NCBI GenBank assembly: GCA_036417435.1
Contig: CM070900.1
Coordinates: 123,458,315-123,522,314 of the forward strand
DNA from: Inia geoffrensis
Taxonomy: Eukaryota > Chordata > Mammalia > Artiodactyla > Iniidae
Reading direction: 5' to 3'
Length of the DNA: 64,000 nucleotides
Shown: one piece after another, positions 24,598 through 37,154 of the stretch
Position numbering within the stretch: position 1 is the stretch's first letter
Layout of the letters: every line of letters begins with the position of its first letter
Program-made: the position numbers and the translations under genes
The notes under the pieces: generated by a model
What the model was told of the DNA's origin: nothing
The model's database searches: none
The model's input: the letters and a program-made list of their open reading frames with translations, nothing else

Positions 24598-24810
24598 TTT
24601 TTTTTTTTTTTTTTTTTTGCAGTACGTGGGCCTCTCACTGTTGTGGCCTCTCCTGTTGTGGAGCACAGGCTCCAGACGCACAGGCTCAGCGGCCATGGCT
24701 CACGGGCCTAGCCACTCCGTGGCATGTAGGATCCTCCTGGAGCGGGGCACGAACCTGTGTCCCCTGCATCGGCAGGCAGACTCTCAACCACTGCACCACC
24801 AGGGAAGCCC
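24598..24810 (-). mobile_element. CHR SINE in the Tigger2 element
   Basis: A poly-T run of ~20 is followed by the reversed ~210-base SINE. The duplication 'cacactt' lies at 24591-24597 and 24811-24817. Confidence 0.93.
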
Positions 24811-24821
24811 CACACTTACTT

Positions 24822-26157
24822 TTTTAAAGACCTAAACGTAAGACCTGAAACCATACAAGTCCTAAAAGAGAACATAGAACACTCTTTGACATAAATAGTT
24901 GCAATATTTTTTTTTAGATCTGTCTCCTAAGGCAAAAGAAACAAAAGCAAAAATAAACAAATGGGACCTAATTAAACTTAAAAACTTTTGCACAGCAAAG
25001 GACACCATCGACAAAATGAAAAGACAACGTACTGATTGGAAGAAAATATTTGCAAATGATGCAAGCAATAAGGGGTTAATATCCAAAATACATAAACAGC
25101 TCATACAACTCAATATAAAAAAAAATTAAAAAATGGGAAGAGGATCTGAATAGACATTTTTCCAAAGAAGATATACATATGGCCAACAGGGACATGAAAA
25201 GATGCTCAATATCGCTAGTCATCAGAGAAGTGCAAATCAAAACCACTATGAATATCACTTCAAACCTAGTCAGAATTGCTATCATCAAAGTCTGCAAATA
25301 AAAAGTGTTGGAAAGGAAGTGGAAAAAATGGAGCCCTAGTATACTTTTGGTGGGAATGTAAATTGGTACAGCCACTATGGAAAACAGTAAGGCATTTCCT
25401 CAAGAAACTAAAAATAGAACTACCATATGACCCAGTAATTCCACTCCTGGGAATATATCCAAAGAAAACGAAAACACTAATTCAAAAAGATACATGCACT
25501 CCAGTGTTCATAACAGCATTATTTATAATAGCCAAGATATGGAAGCAAACTGTCCACCAACAGATGAGGATAAAGAAGATGTGATATATACATAAAATGG
25601 AATACTACGCAGCCATTAGAAAAAGAATGATATTCTGCCATTTGCAACAACATGCATGGACCTAGAGGGTATTATGCTTAGTAAAGTAAGTCACAGGAAG
25701 ACAAATATGTTATCACTTGAATGTGGAATCTAAAAAATAAAACGAATGAATATAACAAAACAGACTCACAGATAACAGATACAAACTAGTGGCTAACAGT
25801 GGGGACAGGGAAGCGGGGAGGAACAAGATACGGGTAGGGGATTAAGTGATACAAGCTACTATGTAAAAAATAAATAAGAAACAGGGATATATTGTACAGT
25901 ACAGGGAAATAAAGCCATTATTCTGTAATAACTTTATTTTTTGGCCACACCACGCAGCATGTGGGATCCTAGTTCCCCGACCACAGATCCAACCAATGTC
26001 CCCTATGTTGGAAGCACAGAAGCTTAACAACTGGACCGCCTGGGAAGTCCCTGTAATAACTTTAAATGGAGTATAATCTACAAAAACAACAAACCACTAT
26101 GTTATATGCCTGAAACTAATACTGTAAATCAACTACACTTCAATTTTTTAAAAAAAC
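24822..26157 (+). mobile_element. 5'-truncated LINE-1 in the Tigger2 element
   Basis: It carries the ORF2 end (the [20 protein letters not shown] frame at 24950-25010; [20 protein letters not shown] near 25350) and the 3' UTR ending 'actacacttcaatttttt'. The duplication 'cacttactt' is exact at 24813-24821 and 26158-26166. A SINE sits in its 3' UTR at 25937-26050. Confidence 0.9.
25937..26050 (-). mobile_element. Short tRNA-SINE in the LINE-1 3' UTR
   Basis: Reversed short SINE from 'ttttttggccacacc' to 'ccgcctgggaagtcc'. The 14-base flank 'ctgtaataacttta' is identical at 25923-25936 and 26051-26064. Confidence 0.93.
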
Positions 26158-26519
26158 CACTTACTTGTGATGACAGTCTGATACATGGTTTCTTCAGTTA
26201 CAAAAGAGAGGAATACTGTATGGGACTGTAATTTTTTTTGACAGCAAAGTTATAAAACAGTAAGAAAGCTAACACATTATTAATTTTATATTAAATATCA
26301 CTCACCTTATGCCTATGGAAAGATAGGCTATCCGCTTCAATGCAAGTCTTGCACACAGTGTTCTACAACATGAATATTTAGGCAGTGAAGATGATCATGA
26401 TGACACAAAAATATCTCATATAATTCTTGCCGTGGTTACTAGATTTCCACACAAAGATACACAAACATACACAACAGATAAGTTTATTAACTGCATGGCA
26501 CAATGATTCTTTACTATTC

Positions 26520-28430
26520 ATTAAGTGGAGGTGAGTCATCATAAAGGTCTTCATCCTTGTCATCTTCACATTGAGTAGGCTGAGGCGGGGAAGAAGAGGA
26601 GGGCTTTTTCTTGCTGTTTGAGGGGTGGCAGAGGTGGAAAAGGAGACAGGAGAGGCAAGCGCATTCAATGTAACTTCATGGAAACACACAGTAATCTGTC
26701 TTTTTTGCTTTCTCATGCATCTAAAGAATATTTCTATACACCACCAATCACTTTTCCACCATTCGCTTTTGTGTCAGTGTCCATATCACAGAAGGGTCTG
26801 TGTCGTGGAAGAAGTCAAAAGCAGTCTTGGGTAATGAAAACTCTTCTGCCAGACTGTCTAATGTCAATATGTTTTGTGGCGCTGCTTCTACATCTTCCTC
26901 ATCACCTGGCACTGGTTTGGAAGCACCCATCTCCATCAGGTTGTCTTCTGTTCATTTCTCTAGTTTGCTGTCTACCAACTCTTGAACTTTTCCAAGGTTC
27001 ATATCTTGAAACACTTCACCCTCCACATTTTTTTTTTTTTTTTTTTTTGGCCATATCCACAATCTCTTTCATGATTTCCTTGACTGTCTTTGTTGTAAAG
27101 CCTGTGAGGTCATGCGAACATCTGGACAGTTTTCTCCAGCAGGAATTTATTGCTTTGGGCTTGATGGCTTTCACAGCTTTTTCTATAACTATGATGGCAT
27201 CTTCAATGGTGTAATCACTTCAGACTTCCATGATGTTTTCTGTATCTGGGTTCTCTTCCATAGCATTGACAATTCTTTCCATAGAGGACCATGCATAAGG
27301 ACCAAGCCTTAAAGGTCCTTATGACCCCCTAATCTAGAGGCTGAGTTAGAGATGTGTTTGGGGGCAAGCAGATCACTTTGATGTCTTCAGTATTGAACTC
27401 ATGGGGTTCTGGGTGGCCAAGGACATTTTCCAATATCAAAAGAACTTTAAAAGGCAGTCCTTTACTGGCAAGGTATTTCCTGACTTCAGGGACAGAACAT
27501 TGTTGGAATCAATCCAGAAAAAGTGTTCTGGTTGTCCAGGCCTTTTTGTTGCACAACCAAAAGACTGACAGCTCTTGTTTATCTTTTCCCATTAAGGTCC
27601 AGGGATCAGCAGCTTTATAGGTAAGGGCAGTCTTGGTCATAAACCTGACTGTATTTTCACAAAACAGTAGTTAGCCTCTCTCTTCCTGCCTTAAATCCTG
27701 GCGCACGTTCCTCTTCCTTACTAATAAGTGCTCTTGGTGGAATTTTTTCCCCCCAGAATAAGGCACTTTCATCTGCTTTAAAAACCCGTTCAGGCAGATA
27801 TCATTTCTCCTTAATGATTTTCATAATGGCATCTGGGAACTTGTCTGCTGCCTCTTGGTCAACAGAAGCTGCTTCTCCTGTTACTTGACATTTTTTAGGC
27901 CAAACCTCTGTAACTACCAAATCAGCCCTTGCTGGTATTAAATTCTCCAGTTTTAGATCCTTTACATTCCTTTTGCTTTAAGTTGGCATATTATGACTCC
28001 ACTTTTTCTCAAATCATATTAGAGTCTATAGATATGCCTTTTTTATAGCAATCCTGCACCCACATAAAAGCTGCATTTTCAATACAAGCTAAAAATGTAT
28101 TTTGCAAAAAGTGCAAGGTTTTTGTGTCTGCTGGCGTAGCTGCACTAATGGCTTCATGAATTTCCTTTTCTTTTTTTTTTTACAGTGTGTCTTACCCTGA
28201 ACTCATTTGTCTTGAAATGGCGGGCAACCACAGCTGCAGACCTCAATCTATAATACATACCAAGCAATTCAACTTTTTCTTGTAATGTCACGACTTTTCT
28301 CTGCTTCTTGTGAGCACTTCCAGCATCACTAACAGCACTTTGTATGGGTCCCATGGTGTTTTTCAAAGTTTGTGGTATTGCACTAAACAAGGTAAAAAAC
28401 ATGCAAGAACCACAAGAGATCACTTTTTAC
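26520..28430 (-). pseudogene. Tigger2-like transposase pseudogene (pogo/CENP-B-like family)
   Basis: The N-terminal block (28154-28423) reads MGPIQSAVSDAGSAHKKQRK, then VVTLQEKVELLGMYYRLRSA and AVVARHFKTNEFRVRHTVKK, the psq/CENP-B helix-turn-helix DNA-binding region. The middle (27000-27900) still shows the DDE-domain text in broken frames. The C-terminal acidic part is at 26748-26936 (VPGDEEDVEAAPQN, LTLDSLAEEFSL, KTAFDFFHDTDPS). Stops, frameshifts and a T-run near 27028-27048 disrupt it. Cut-and-paste transposases of this family are long dead in mammals, although CENP-B, JRK and POGK derive from relatives. No intact domain suggests domestication here. Confidence 0.85.
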
Positions 28431-28915
28431 TGTGACACACAATTTACTGGAGAAACAAACTGCTCACACAGAGATGACTAGCGTCACACAGCATTTTAAG
28501 TGGATACAACTCTTGAGCTCACTGCAAAAGCTATAGGAGGTGGCTACAAAATTATTATAGTAGTATGTACTACAGTTAATTTTATGCAATTATGACTTAA
28601 TACTGCATCTTTATGTTTGTTTACATTTCTCATCTGCAGATGGTGCCATATGGCCTGTGTCTGCATGTGTAAATTTTGGTAAATTTTAACTTTTTATAGT
28701 AGATTTGTGTATATTTTATGGTAATAAATGATAAAATAGACTAGTATCTGCATATATTTTATACATGGATAACATCCCTTTTTCTTACTTTTTCAATATC
28801 TCTAGGCTACTTGATTTGTAAGTTTTTTCAAACTGCCACAAATCTCCAAAAATTTTCCAACATATTTATTTAAAAACATCCTCATGTAAATAGACCCACT
28901 CGGTTCAAACTGATA

Positions 28916-29344
28916 TTTTCAGACCATGATGAAAAAAAACCCCTCGGAATTAATAACAAAAGCAGATGCTGCAGGTTGGCTCAATCAATATAACTTCAAC
29001 TCATCTGTAGTATTTCCTCCTCTCAAAAAGAGCTGGTGGGCCAAAGACCAAAGGGGTTTCTCCCGTTCCCTTGAAGCTAAAGTTATGTATGGACTACCTT
29101 TCACCAACAAAACATAGTTGTGTGAGACTTAGCAGAATTGACTTTGTAAAGTGAAGATCACATGCCTCCTCAGGCAGGTTTTGTCTTGGAATGTGGTTTC
29201 TCTGCAGCAGCTATAGTAGAACATCTGGTGTCTAGTAATTATCTTTTGTGAATTGCAAAGGAAAGGTATTGCCTGCAACTAAGAACTGGGCCAAAACAAC
29301 CCCAACTACTTGATGATTTTAAAACTGCCTCAACTTTAGACCAA
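28916..29344. other. No gene or repeat recognised
   Basis: Short frames only; nothing in this stretch matches a family I know. Confidence 0.5.
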
Positions 29345-29478
29345 AGAAGAAATAAAAACTGCACTTATATCATGTTTGGAAATTAACTACAATGAAAATA
29401 TCAAAATTTATGGGATTATACCTAAAGCTGTATTTAGAGGAAAATTCATAGCTGTAAAATGTTAATATACAAGTATCA
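29345..29478 (+). mobile_element. Old LINE-1 ORF2 fragment
   Basis: It contains the diverged ORF2 text 'cctaaagctgtatttagagg' and 'aaaattcatagctgtaaa', typical of the region before the reverse transcriptase. Confidence 0.6.
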
Positions 29479-29486
29479 TTATTAAA

Positions 29487-29720
29487 CATGAGGACTTTGG
29501 GGTCAACTGCCTTTGTTTGAATATTGACTCTTTAACTCAGTGCTCAGAACTCAGTTATATATGATTACGGGCAAGTTACTTAGTTCCCCTCCAAGCCTTT
29601 ATTTCCTTATTTGAAAAATGGAGATATTACTTCAGAGGTTGTTACAAAGGTTAAATAGGAAATATCTAAAGCACTCAGCTCAGTGCTTAGCATAATCACT
29701 CAAACAATATTAAATATTAT
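29487..29720 (+). repeat. MIR relic
   Basis: MIR order is preserved: 'acgggcaagttacttagttc', 'tatttccttatttgaaaaat', then 'cagctcagtgcttagcataa'. Confidence 0.8.
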
Positions 29721-30149
29721 CATAAGGGGTTAGAAAATGGATAAACCAGTCTCTTGCTAGAGGAAAACAAAGGGAGGGGAGAGTAAAAGGGGAGTTAGAA
29801 AATTTAAGAATTTTCTCAATGAAGGAAATTCCATATCTACCCTTCATTTGCTTTCAGCAGGCTCTAGGACTGTCACAACCCTATTCAAAGCAATGAAGAA
29901 TTCAGAACCTTGCCCCAGGAAAAAATCCTTGAGGATTTCTCATAGAAACAATTTGTGTTAGAATCTCCTGATTCTGGGTGAGAGAAGTTTTAAAACTATT
30001 TTAGAGACTATCCAAAATTAGATTGAATTAAGTCTCCCCAAGTATGTTCATAATACATTCAATGCCAGTATTGTGTGATTTCTAACTTGGGCCATTTAGT
30101 CATCTCTATCAGTCATATTCAAACAACAAGCATGTCATTTGTAACAGTA

Positions 30150-30390
30150 TCTGATATTTATCAGGCATGTTATAATTATAGAGCTCTTCCTTATGCATTT
30201 CCACTTGACCCTTAGAACAATCCTACGAATAAGCTAAGTGAGTCACTTGTTACTATACTGATTAAAATTTTACAGAGGAGAAAATCAAGTTCCAGAGATA
30301 TTTTATATGACTTGTTTGAAGATACTAAATGGCAGGGCACAGAAACTTAGCACTCAGCTAGGACCCAAAAAGTACTAGACTCACTGTAAT
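30150..30390 (-). repeat. MIR relic
   Basis: Reversed MIR-like text: 'gacccttagaacaatcctac', 'ttacagaggagaaaatcaag' and 'taaatggcagggcacaga'. The stretch 30391-30795 is unremarkable. Confidence 0.65.
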
Positions 30391-30795
30391 ATTTTCCTTA
30401 TATTTTTATCTAGAAGTATCTTTAGGCTGCCTGCTAGAGTCATGGGATTTGAGAGGGTTTTTATTTACTAAACAGAGAACACACTCCTATTTGTATTTCA
30501 TCAGGATTTCTTTCTATAACCCATTCAACAGAGATTTAATCCTAAATACCTTAAGAGTATAAGGATCTGCCATTATCATTAGTACATGTATTCCCACCAG
30601 TATCTAGTTTTATTCCATTCCCCAAAAACTGTAAAAAGTTTTTCCATGTCATGCTATATACATTTCAACATTAACTCTGGATTCATCATTTAAAGATCTT
30701 AACTCTTCATGAACACACTAACATTTCATCAAGTTTATTGTGTAGTAATGAAAACACTTAATATTTCTCCATACCTACCAGATATTTTTAGTTAT

Positions 30796-31262
30796 ATATT
30801 TATTTAAAATTTTATTTTTTATACAGCGGGTTCTTATTAGTTATCTATTTTATACATATATGTATTTGTTTATTTTTATTGAAGTATAGTTGATTTGCAA
30901 TGTGGTATTAGTTTCTGATGTACAGCAAAGTGATTCAGTTTATATATATATATATATATAAAACACATATATACATATGCATATATATATTCTTTTTCAT
31001 ATTCTTTTCCATTATGGTTTATTATAGGATATTGAATATAGTTCCCTGTGCTATATAGTAGGACCTTGTTGTTTATTTTATATATAGTAGCTTATATCTG
31101 CTAATCCCAAACTCCTAATTTATCCCTCCCTCACCCCCTTTCCCCTTTGGTAACCGTAAGTTTGTTTTCTATGTCTGTGAGTCTGTTTCTGTTTCTTAAA
31201 TAAGTTCATTAGTATATTTTAGATTCCACATATAAGTGATACCATATGGTATTTCTGATCAG
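30796..31262 (-). mobile_element. LINE-1 3' end (artiodactyl type)
   Basis: Reversed 3' UTR with 'tattgaagtatagttgattt', a TA run at ~30940-30960, 'agttccctgtgctatatagt' and 'tccacatataagtgatacca'. Confidence 0.88.
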
Positions 31263-33059
31263 ATATTTTTATCTTTCCTTTAGTTATAGTCTCCCTTTCA
31301 ATTTTAAGATGTTACAGAATCTATAAATAGATACTGCAAAATGTTCTGTACTTCAGGTATTTCACTAATTCAGATGAGTATGTCAGAATACTCCTCCAAC
31401 CAGGCTGAATCAGTGAGGTTTTTTGTTTCTAGAAGGCTGATTTCCAGTGTATTCACATATTGCACAAACCTCCAGCACTTTCATGAAATCAGATCAATCA
31501 CTTGTACTGGTGCCCAAAGTTGCTGCCAAACTCATAGTAAACTGAAGCTGGGTAAAGTGAAGCTGCCATTTTGGACAGAACTGACTAAGCAGGGTAGATG
31601 CTTGATCTTGGGGTTGCTACTCTTCAGGCCAACCAGCTGCTCATGTGGTGGTCCAAGACAAGCTACCCAACAGGAACAACCATGATAAACGGAACCAATC
31701 AAGTCTGCCTTCTTAGGGCATCTGAAGAAAAAAGGAAGAAAATGGTAGTGGGGGCAGAAACAGAGATCCTTGGAGAGAAGGCAGTAAGCATAAGTGACGG
31801 AAATGCAGCGGCCAGAAAACAGAGAAAAGCTGATTCACTACAATGGCGGAACAGCTGCCACATAGGGAGAAAATGAACCCTGTTGCTGATGAAATAACTA
31901 AACAACAGAAATAGAAGAGTATATGCTATATTCTGAAAATCATTCAAATTTCTCCTCTTCCATAAGCCCAAGTTAGGCTGCTGTTTCTCTTTTCCTTACT
32001 TTCAATGTACCCTCTAGTGTCTTTCTGTTCTTGTAACTTAAAATAGAATCTATCACTATTAACTAAGTTTGCAGTTATTCACTTAAACACAGATCAATGA
32101 ATTTATGATAAATTGCTATTCTGAAGGAATCATTTTAGTCGAAAAAATATCTTAACTGTGGTTAGACATTTATGTAACATTTTATTTCTTCTGTTTTGAG
32201 GCCAGTAGCTAAATTGAATATAGTAAGATGTCTTGCAATTGGCTACTTACACTCACTTGCTACTAATAAATGTAGTTTTTACATTTAAATAAGATGCCTT
32301 GAAGTCTCTGGTACTTTCCTCCATAGAAAAGTTATATTTTCAACTTGCTCCTTCCTATAAATAAGGAATTGCATTTTCTCACTGCAAGAGAACACTAACT
32401 CAATAACTCTTTTATTCAAGCCTCACTCAAGGTTTCTATCTGACATAGGAGTGATTGTTCTGGAGCTTCTAATACTGCAGGTTTGTTAAACCACTGCTGA
32501 CCAGCATTAATTTACACAGGGACCTGTAAGCCTGTTGCTTACAAAGTGAGAGTTTATTTTTGGTTCCATCAACAACTCTTTTCTAAGGTCATCTTGTTTT
32601 TGTGTCTACAGTGAAAGAATATTTTAGAACTTAGCTTGTGTACTAATAATATCAAAGCTACTGTTCACTAGAAAATTATAGTGCTCAAGGTCATGAAGCA
32701 GAGCTGATGCTTGGAAAGATTTTCATTATCTCCTTTCCTGATTATGCTCTACATTGGCTAGAATGTTAACTTAGAATATAAAGTACCATTATATCAGAGA
32801 GCTTACGAACAGCTTGAGGCATCATGCATGCTCTTTATGGACACTCCTTTAAGTTTCATAACACAAAATGCAACTTTATGTGTTTCTTTTGCCTAATATT
32901 CTGTTACAAAGAAATGCAAGGAGCTTGGAGAAATTAAAGGCCCACTGTTATCTGCAGAACTGACTTCTTATAAATAAGAATTTGAAGGCATTATGACCAT
33001 GCGTCTCATAACTCAATTCTTTAACTATCTGCATCAAGATCACTTATGAGACTCATTTC
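31263..33059. other. No gene or repeat recognised
   Basis: 1.8 kb of mostly A/T-rich DNA. Open frames at 31341-31685 and 31598-31876 (plus) and 31699-31971 (minus) overlap one another and show no domain I recognise. There is no sign of splicing or coding bias, so I do not call a gene. Confidence 0.5.
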
Positions 33060-33150
33060 AAAAATAAACTTTCCTCTTGGTACTTTCCACTCAATTTTGC
33101 TGTGAACCAAAAACTCCTCTAAAAATAAAGTCTATTTTAAAAAATGAATC
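33060..33150 (+). mobile_element. LINE-1 3'-tail fragment
   Basis: It matches the last part of the L1 that follows it: 'ccactcaattttgctgtgaa' and 'ctctaaaaataaagtct' here, against 'ctcaattctactgtgaacct' and 'ctctaaaaaataaagtct' at 34465-34508. The two similar L1 ends therefore lie in tandem. Confidence 0.65.
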
Positions 33151-34522
33151 TGGATACAGACCTTACACTTGTCACAAAAATTAACTCAGAATGGATCACA
33201 GACCTACATGTAAAATGCAAAAACCATAAATCTCTTAAAGAATAACAGAGAAGATCTAGATGACCTTGGGTATGGCAATGACCGTTTAGATATAACACCA
33301 AAGACACGATCCATGAAAGAAATAGTTGATAAGCTGGATTTCATCAAAATTTAAAAAACTTCTCTCTGCAAAAGACACTGTCAAGAGAATGAGAAAACAA
33401 GCCATAGGCTGGGACAAAATACCTGCAAAAGACACATCTGATAAAGGACTGTTATTAAAAAAATACAAAGAATTCTTAAAATGCAACAATAAGAAAATGA
33501 ACCTTGCAATTAAAAAAACAGGCAGAAGGCCTATACAGACAGCTTACCAAAGATATATTGATACATATGGCAAATAAGCATATGAAAAGATGCTTATCAT
33601 CGTATGTCACTAGGGAATTGCAAATTAAAACCACAATAAACCTACACACCTATTAGAATGGCCCAAATCCAAAATACTGAGAACACCAAATGCTGGCAAG
33701 GATGTGGAGCACCAGGAACTCTCATTCATCGCTGGTGGGAATGCAAAACGGCACGGTCATTTCGGAAGAGAGTTTGGCAACTTTTTACAAAACTAAACAT
33801 ACTCTTACCATACAACCCAGTAATCACACTCCTTGGTATTTACCCAAAACTGTGTCTGCACAAAAACTTGCACACAGATATTTATAGCAGCTTTATTTGT
33901 AATTACCAAAACTTGGAAGCAATTACAAGGTCCTTTGTAAGTTGAATGGATAAACTGTAATAAAAACAGACAATGAAATATTATTCAGTGCTAAAAATAT
34001 GAGCTATCAAGCCATGAAAAGACATGGAGGAAACAAACACATATTACTAAGTGAAAGGAGCCAGTCTGAAAAGGCTACATACTGCATGATCCCAACTAAA
34101 TGACAGAGGCAATGGAAAAGATAAAACTGTAAAACAAAGGTTGTAAAAAGAGCAGTGGTTATCAGGGGTTAGAGAAGAAAAAGGGATGAATAAGCAGAGT
34201 ATAGAGGATTTTTAGGGCAGTGAAGCTATTTTATATGATACTATAATGGTGGATACATGCCACTAAACACTTGTCCAAATCCATATAATGTACAATGCCA
34301 AGAATGAACCCTAGTATATATACCATGGGCTCTGAGTGATAATGATGTGACAATGAAGGGTCATCGATTGTGACAAATGTACTGCTCTAGTGGGGGATGC
34401 TGACAGTGGTGGAGGCTGTGCTTGTGTGGGCAGAGAGTACATGGGAAGTCTCTGTAGTTTCTCCTCAATTCTACTGTGAACCTAAAACTGCTCTAAAAAA
34501 TAAAGTCTATCCAAAAAAAAAA
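33151..34522 (+). mobile_element. Old 5'-truncated LINE-1 with complete 3' end
   Basis: ORF2 C-terminal relics are visible (KDTVKRMRKQAIGWDKIPAK near 33372; CWQGCGAPGTLIHRWWECK near 33690). The L1M-type 3' UTR follows, ending in an A tail at ~34511-34522. It is much more diverged than the L1s at 10-21 kb. Confidence 0.85.
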
Positions 34523-34734
34523 AACAGTTCCCTGGGTTCCATACCAGAGTTACTGAATCAGACAGAATCCTGGAGAAGCGTTATGATCCGAGGAATATGA
34601 GTTTTAGCAAATCTCTTTGGCGATAAGACCACTAATCATGTAGGGAGAAGTGAGAAAAGGAAAGGAGAGAGAAAATGGGAAAGAAGAGATGAGGACAAAA
34701 AGTAACATTGACTGATATTCTTGTGTACCAACCT

Positions 34735-34807
34735 CGAAGATTCAGATTCAGCAGAGCTAAAGTGAGGCCTAGAAATCTGTATTTAAAACCTCCTTAGGTG
34801 ATTCTGA
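34735..34807 (+). repeat. MER5A-like hAT relic, left part (split by an L1)
   Basis: The text 'agattcagattcagcagagc', 'cctagaaatctgtatttaaa' and 'ttaggtgattctga' fits the MER5A second half. Its end is duplicated at 35720-35742 by the L1 insertion. Confidence 0.6.
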
Positions 34808-35188
34808 AACTACAATGAGGTACCGCCTCACACTGGTCAGAATGGCCATCATCAAAATGTCTACAAATAATAAATGCTGGAGGAAGTGGAGAAATGGGAA
34901 CCCTCCTACACTGTTGGTGGGAATGTAAACTGGTACAGGCACTATTGGAAAACAGTATAGAGGTTCCTCAAAAAACCAAAAATAGAGTTACCATATGATC
35001 CAGCAATCCCACTCCTGGGCATATATCCAGACAAAACTATAATTCAAAAAGATGCATACACCCCTATGTTCACAACAGTACTTTTTACAATAGCCAAGAC
35101 ATGGAAACAACCTGAATGCCCGCCGACAAATGGACAAAGAAGATGTGGTGTGTATGTGTGTGTGTGTATAATTGTGTATATATATGTG

Positions 35189-35229
<41 letters not shown>

Positions 35230-35719
35230 ATATACACAACGGAATATTACTCAGCCTTAAAAAAGAATGAAACAATGCCATTTGCAGCAACATGGATGGA
35301 CCTAGAGATTATCATACCAAGTGAAGTTAAGTCAGAAAGAGACAAATACCATATGATAGCACTTATATGTGTAATCTAAAATACGACACAAATGAACGTA
35401 TCTATGAAACAGAAATAGACTCACAGATAAAGAGAACAGACTTGAGGTTGCCAAGGGGGAGGGGGGGATAGAGGAGGGAAGGATGGGAGTTTGGGATTAG
35501 CAGATGCAGACTATTATATATAGGATGGATAAACAACAAGGTCCTACTGTGTAGCACAGGGAACTAACTATATTCAATATCCTGTGATAAACCATAATGG
35601 AAAAGAATATGAAAAAGCATATAAATATGTATAGCTGAATCATTTTGCTGTACAGCAGAAATTAACATAACATTGTAAATCAACTATACTTCAATAAAAT
35701 TAAAAAAATAAAATAGAAT
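34808..35719 (+). mobile_element. 5'-truncated LINE-1 with perfect 23-base target-site duplication
   Basis: ORF2 end and 3' UTR (start 'aactacaatgaggtaccgcc', end 'acttcaataaaattaaaaaa'). The 23 bases at 34785-34807 recur exactly at 35720-35742. A TG/TA microsatellite has grown inside it. The insertion looks relatively young. Confidence 0.94.
35149..35233. repeat. TG/TA microsatellite inside the LINE-1 tail
   Basis: A 'tgtgtgtgtgtgtataatt' segment leads into ~15 TA units. It sits where other L1 copies have only a short 'tatatacacaatgg' stretch. Confidence 0.93.
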
Positions 35720-35742
35720 AAAACCTCCTTAGGTGATTCTGA

Positions 35743-36945
35743 TAGAGGGCGGGACATACCTACATCCAATGAAGGAGCTTCATGGAAGTAAGGTTTTAAA
35801 AAAAAGGAGCATGAGGCTGAAAAGGAGGTTAAAATGGTACATAATATTTCTGATGCATAAAATAAAATGACTGTTCTGAATGTGAAAAAGAAAAAGGATA
35901 CAGTCAAAGGCAATGAAAAGATGATTTGAGCAAAGGACAAAACAACTAGAGAAAAGGGTTCTTCCTCCTGAGATCAATCATTATTTCTGCCAGACGACAG
36001 CCCTGCTGTGTTTCTCATGATCATATAGGTGCACACTCTTCACCATCTTCATGGAGACAAGGCCGATGACAAAGTTATCTCTGGGGATTTAGTCTCAAAA
36101 ACAGATTAGGTAGTAAAGCTCTAACATGCCAATTACCAGAGTGGTAGTTTCTAAATGCCATAATGTAAATCATTTATTATAAACAGGCAAAAAACAACTG
36201 GCAGATTGTTCAGATAAAAATCAGTTCATACAGTGGGTTAAAAAAATCAATTTTTAAAGACGACATTCAAAATCCATCAAGTCGGTAAGTGTGTCCATGA
36301 ATTAGCACCTCAAACTAGGGTAACCACGTAATTTATTATTCAGAACAGGACACTTCTGAGTGAAAGAGGCTCTTAACAAGTACACCAGGAAAACAGGTGT
36401 AGACCAGAATGTCCCAGGTTCATCCCAGGCAAACCAGAATGATATCTCCCTAATGGTAATACCTCTTTGAACATTAATAAACCTAACGATAATCATCTAT
36501 ACTAACCACAATGTTCCAAAGAGGAATTGATGGTAATTACAAAGTTAGAAACCGCAGATGGTATTAATCCGAGTTCCTTTTTCTCTCCACCCATGTTCTT
36601 AGTGTGAAACATCAAATGACACTTTTATAATTACTTGGCACAGCAGTAATTAATACTGATCTTGGAACTTAGTAAAGCTCTACAATAATTTGTAGACCAC
36701 ATTGGATTCAATCTAGTCTTTACTCTGGAATTCATGCAGTGAGCACTATTTCACCAGCTACCTTACCACTACCACCAAGACAACAGGCTCTAACTTGTAC
36801 ACATTGGCAGAAGAAATTTTAGTTTTTTTGTTTTAAGATATAGTATACTTCTATATGGATCTTGAATCCCTAGTGAAATAGTATCTTGATTATGAAACTT
36901 AGAGTCATTTCGTTGGATTTCTAATATGAAAGGGTTTGGTTTTTC
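35743..36945. other. No gene or repeat recognised
   Basis: 1.2 kb of unique-looking DNA. The small frames resemble nothing I know. Confidence 0.5.
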
Positions 36946-36949
36946 TTTT

Positions 36950-37015
36950 CTATTTCAACAAATATTTATTGGGGTTCTACAGTATGCCATGCTTTGTCTA
37001 AATGATAGATTAAGC
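36950..37015 (-). repeat. LINE-2 or MIR 3'-end relic
   Basis: 'caacaaatatttattggggt' and 'tctacagtatgccatgcttt' are the reversed L2-type end motif. Confidence 0.55.
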
Positions 37016-37084
37016 AGAGGAGAGAGAGAGACCAAGTGACTGTCAATCCAGTGAAAAATATTGTTTAGTCACTTGTAATCTATG

Positions 37085-37154
37085 AGACTAGTGGTTCACA
37101 AACCAGACTGCACTTTAGAATTATAGTGGGGGAGCTCTAAAAAAAATCTTGTGG
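37085..37154 (+). repeat. MER5A-like 5' end
   Basis: 'actagtggttcacaaaccag' followed by 'actgcactttagaattatag' matches the start of MER5A-type hAT elements. It is cut by the SINE at 37155-37440. Confidence 0.5.

Larger units (their letters stand above)
23945..28915 (-). mobile_element. Tigger2-like pogo DNA transposon, interrupted by L1 and SINEs
   Basis: The left end reads 'caactgacccttgaacaatg', which matches the Tigger2-type terminal repeat, and follows a TA at 23943-23944, the Tc1/mariner target dinucleotide. The right end (~28915) is degraded but still has 'gacccactcggttcaaac'. The transposase relic runs on the minus strand (26520-28430). Inserted elements occupy 24598-24810 and 24822-26157. 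About 700 bases flanking the L1 (roughly 24230-24590 and 26167-26510) I cannot place in the transposon with confidence. The family name is from memory of the consensus. Confidence 0.8.

Noticed and set aside
26618..27214. 198-codon plus-strand frame with hydrophobic segments
   Set aside because: It is antisense to the Tigger2-like transposase relic, whose minus-strand translation is clearly recognisable.
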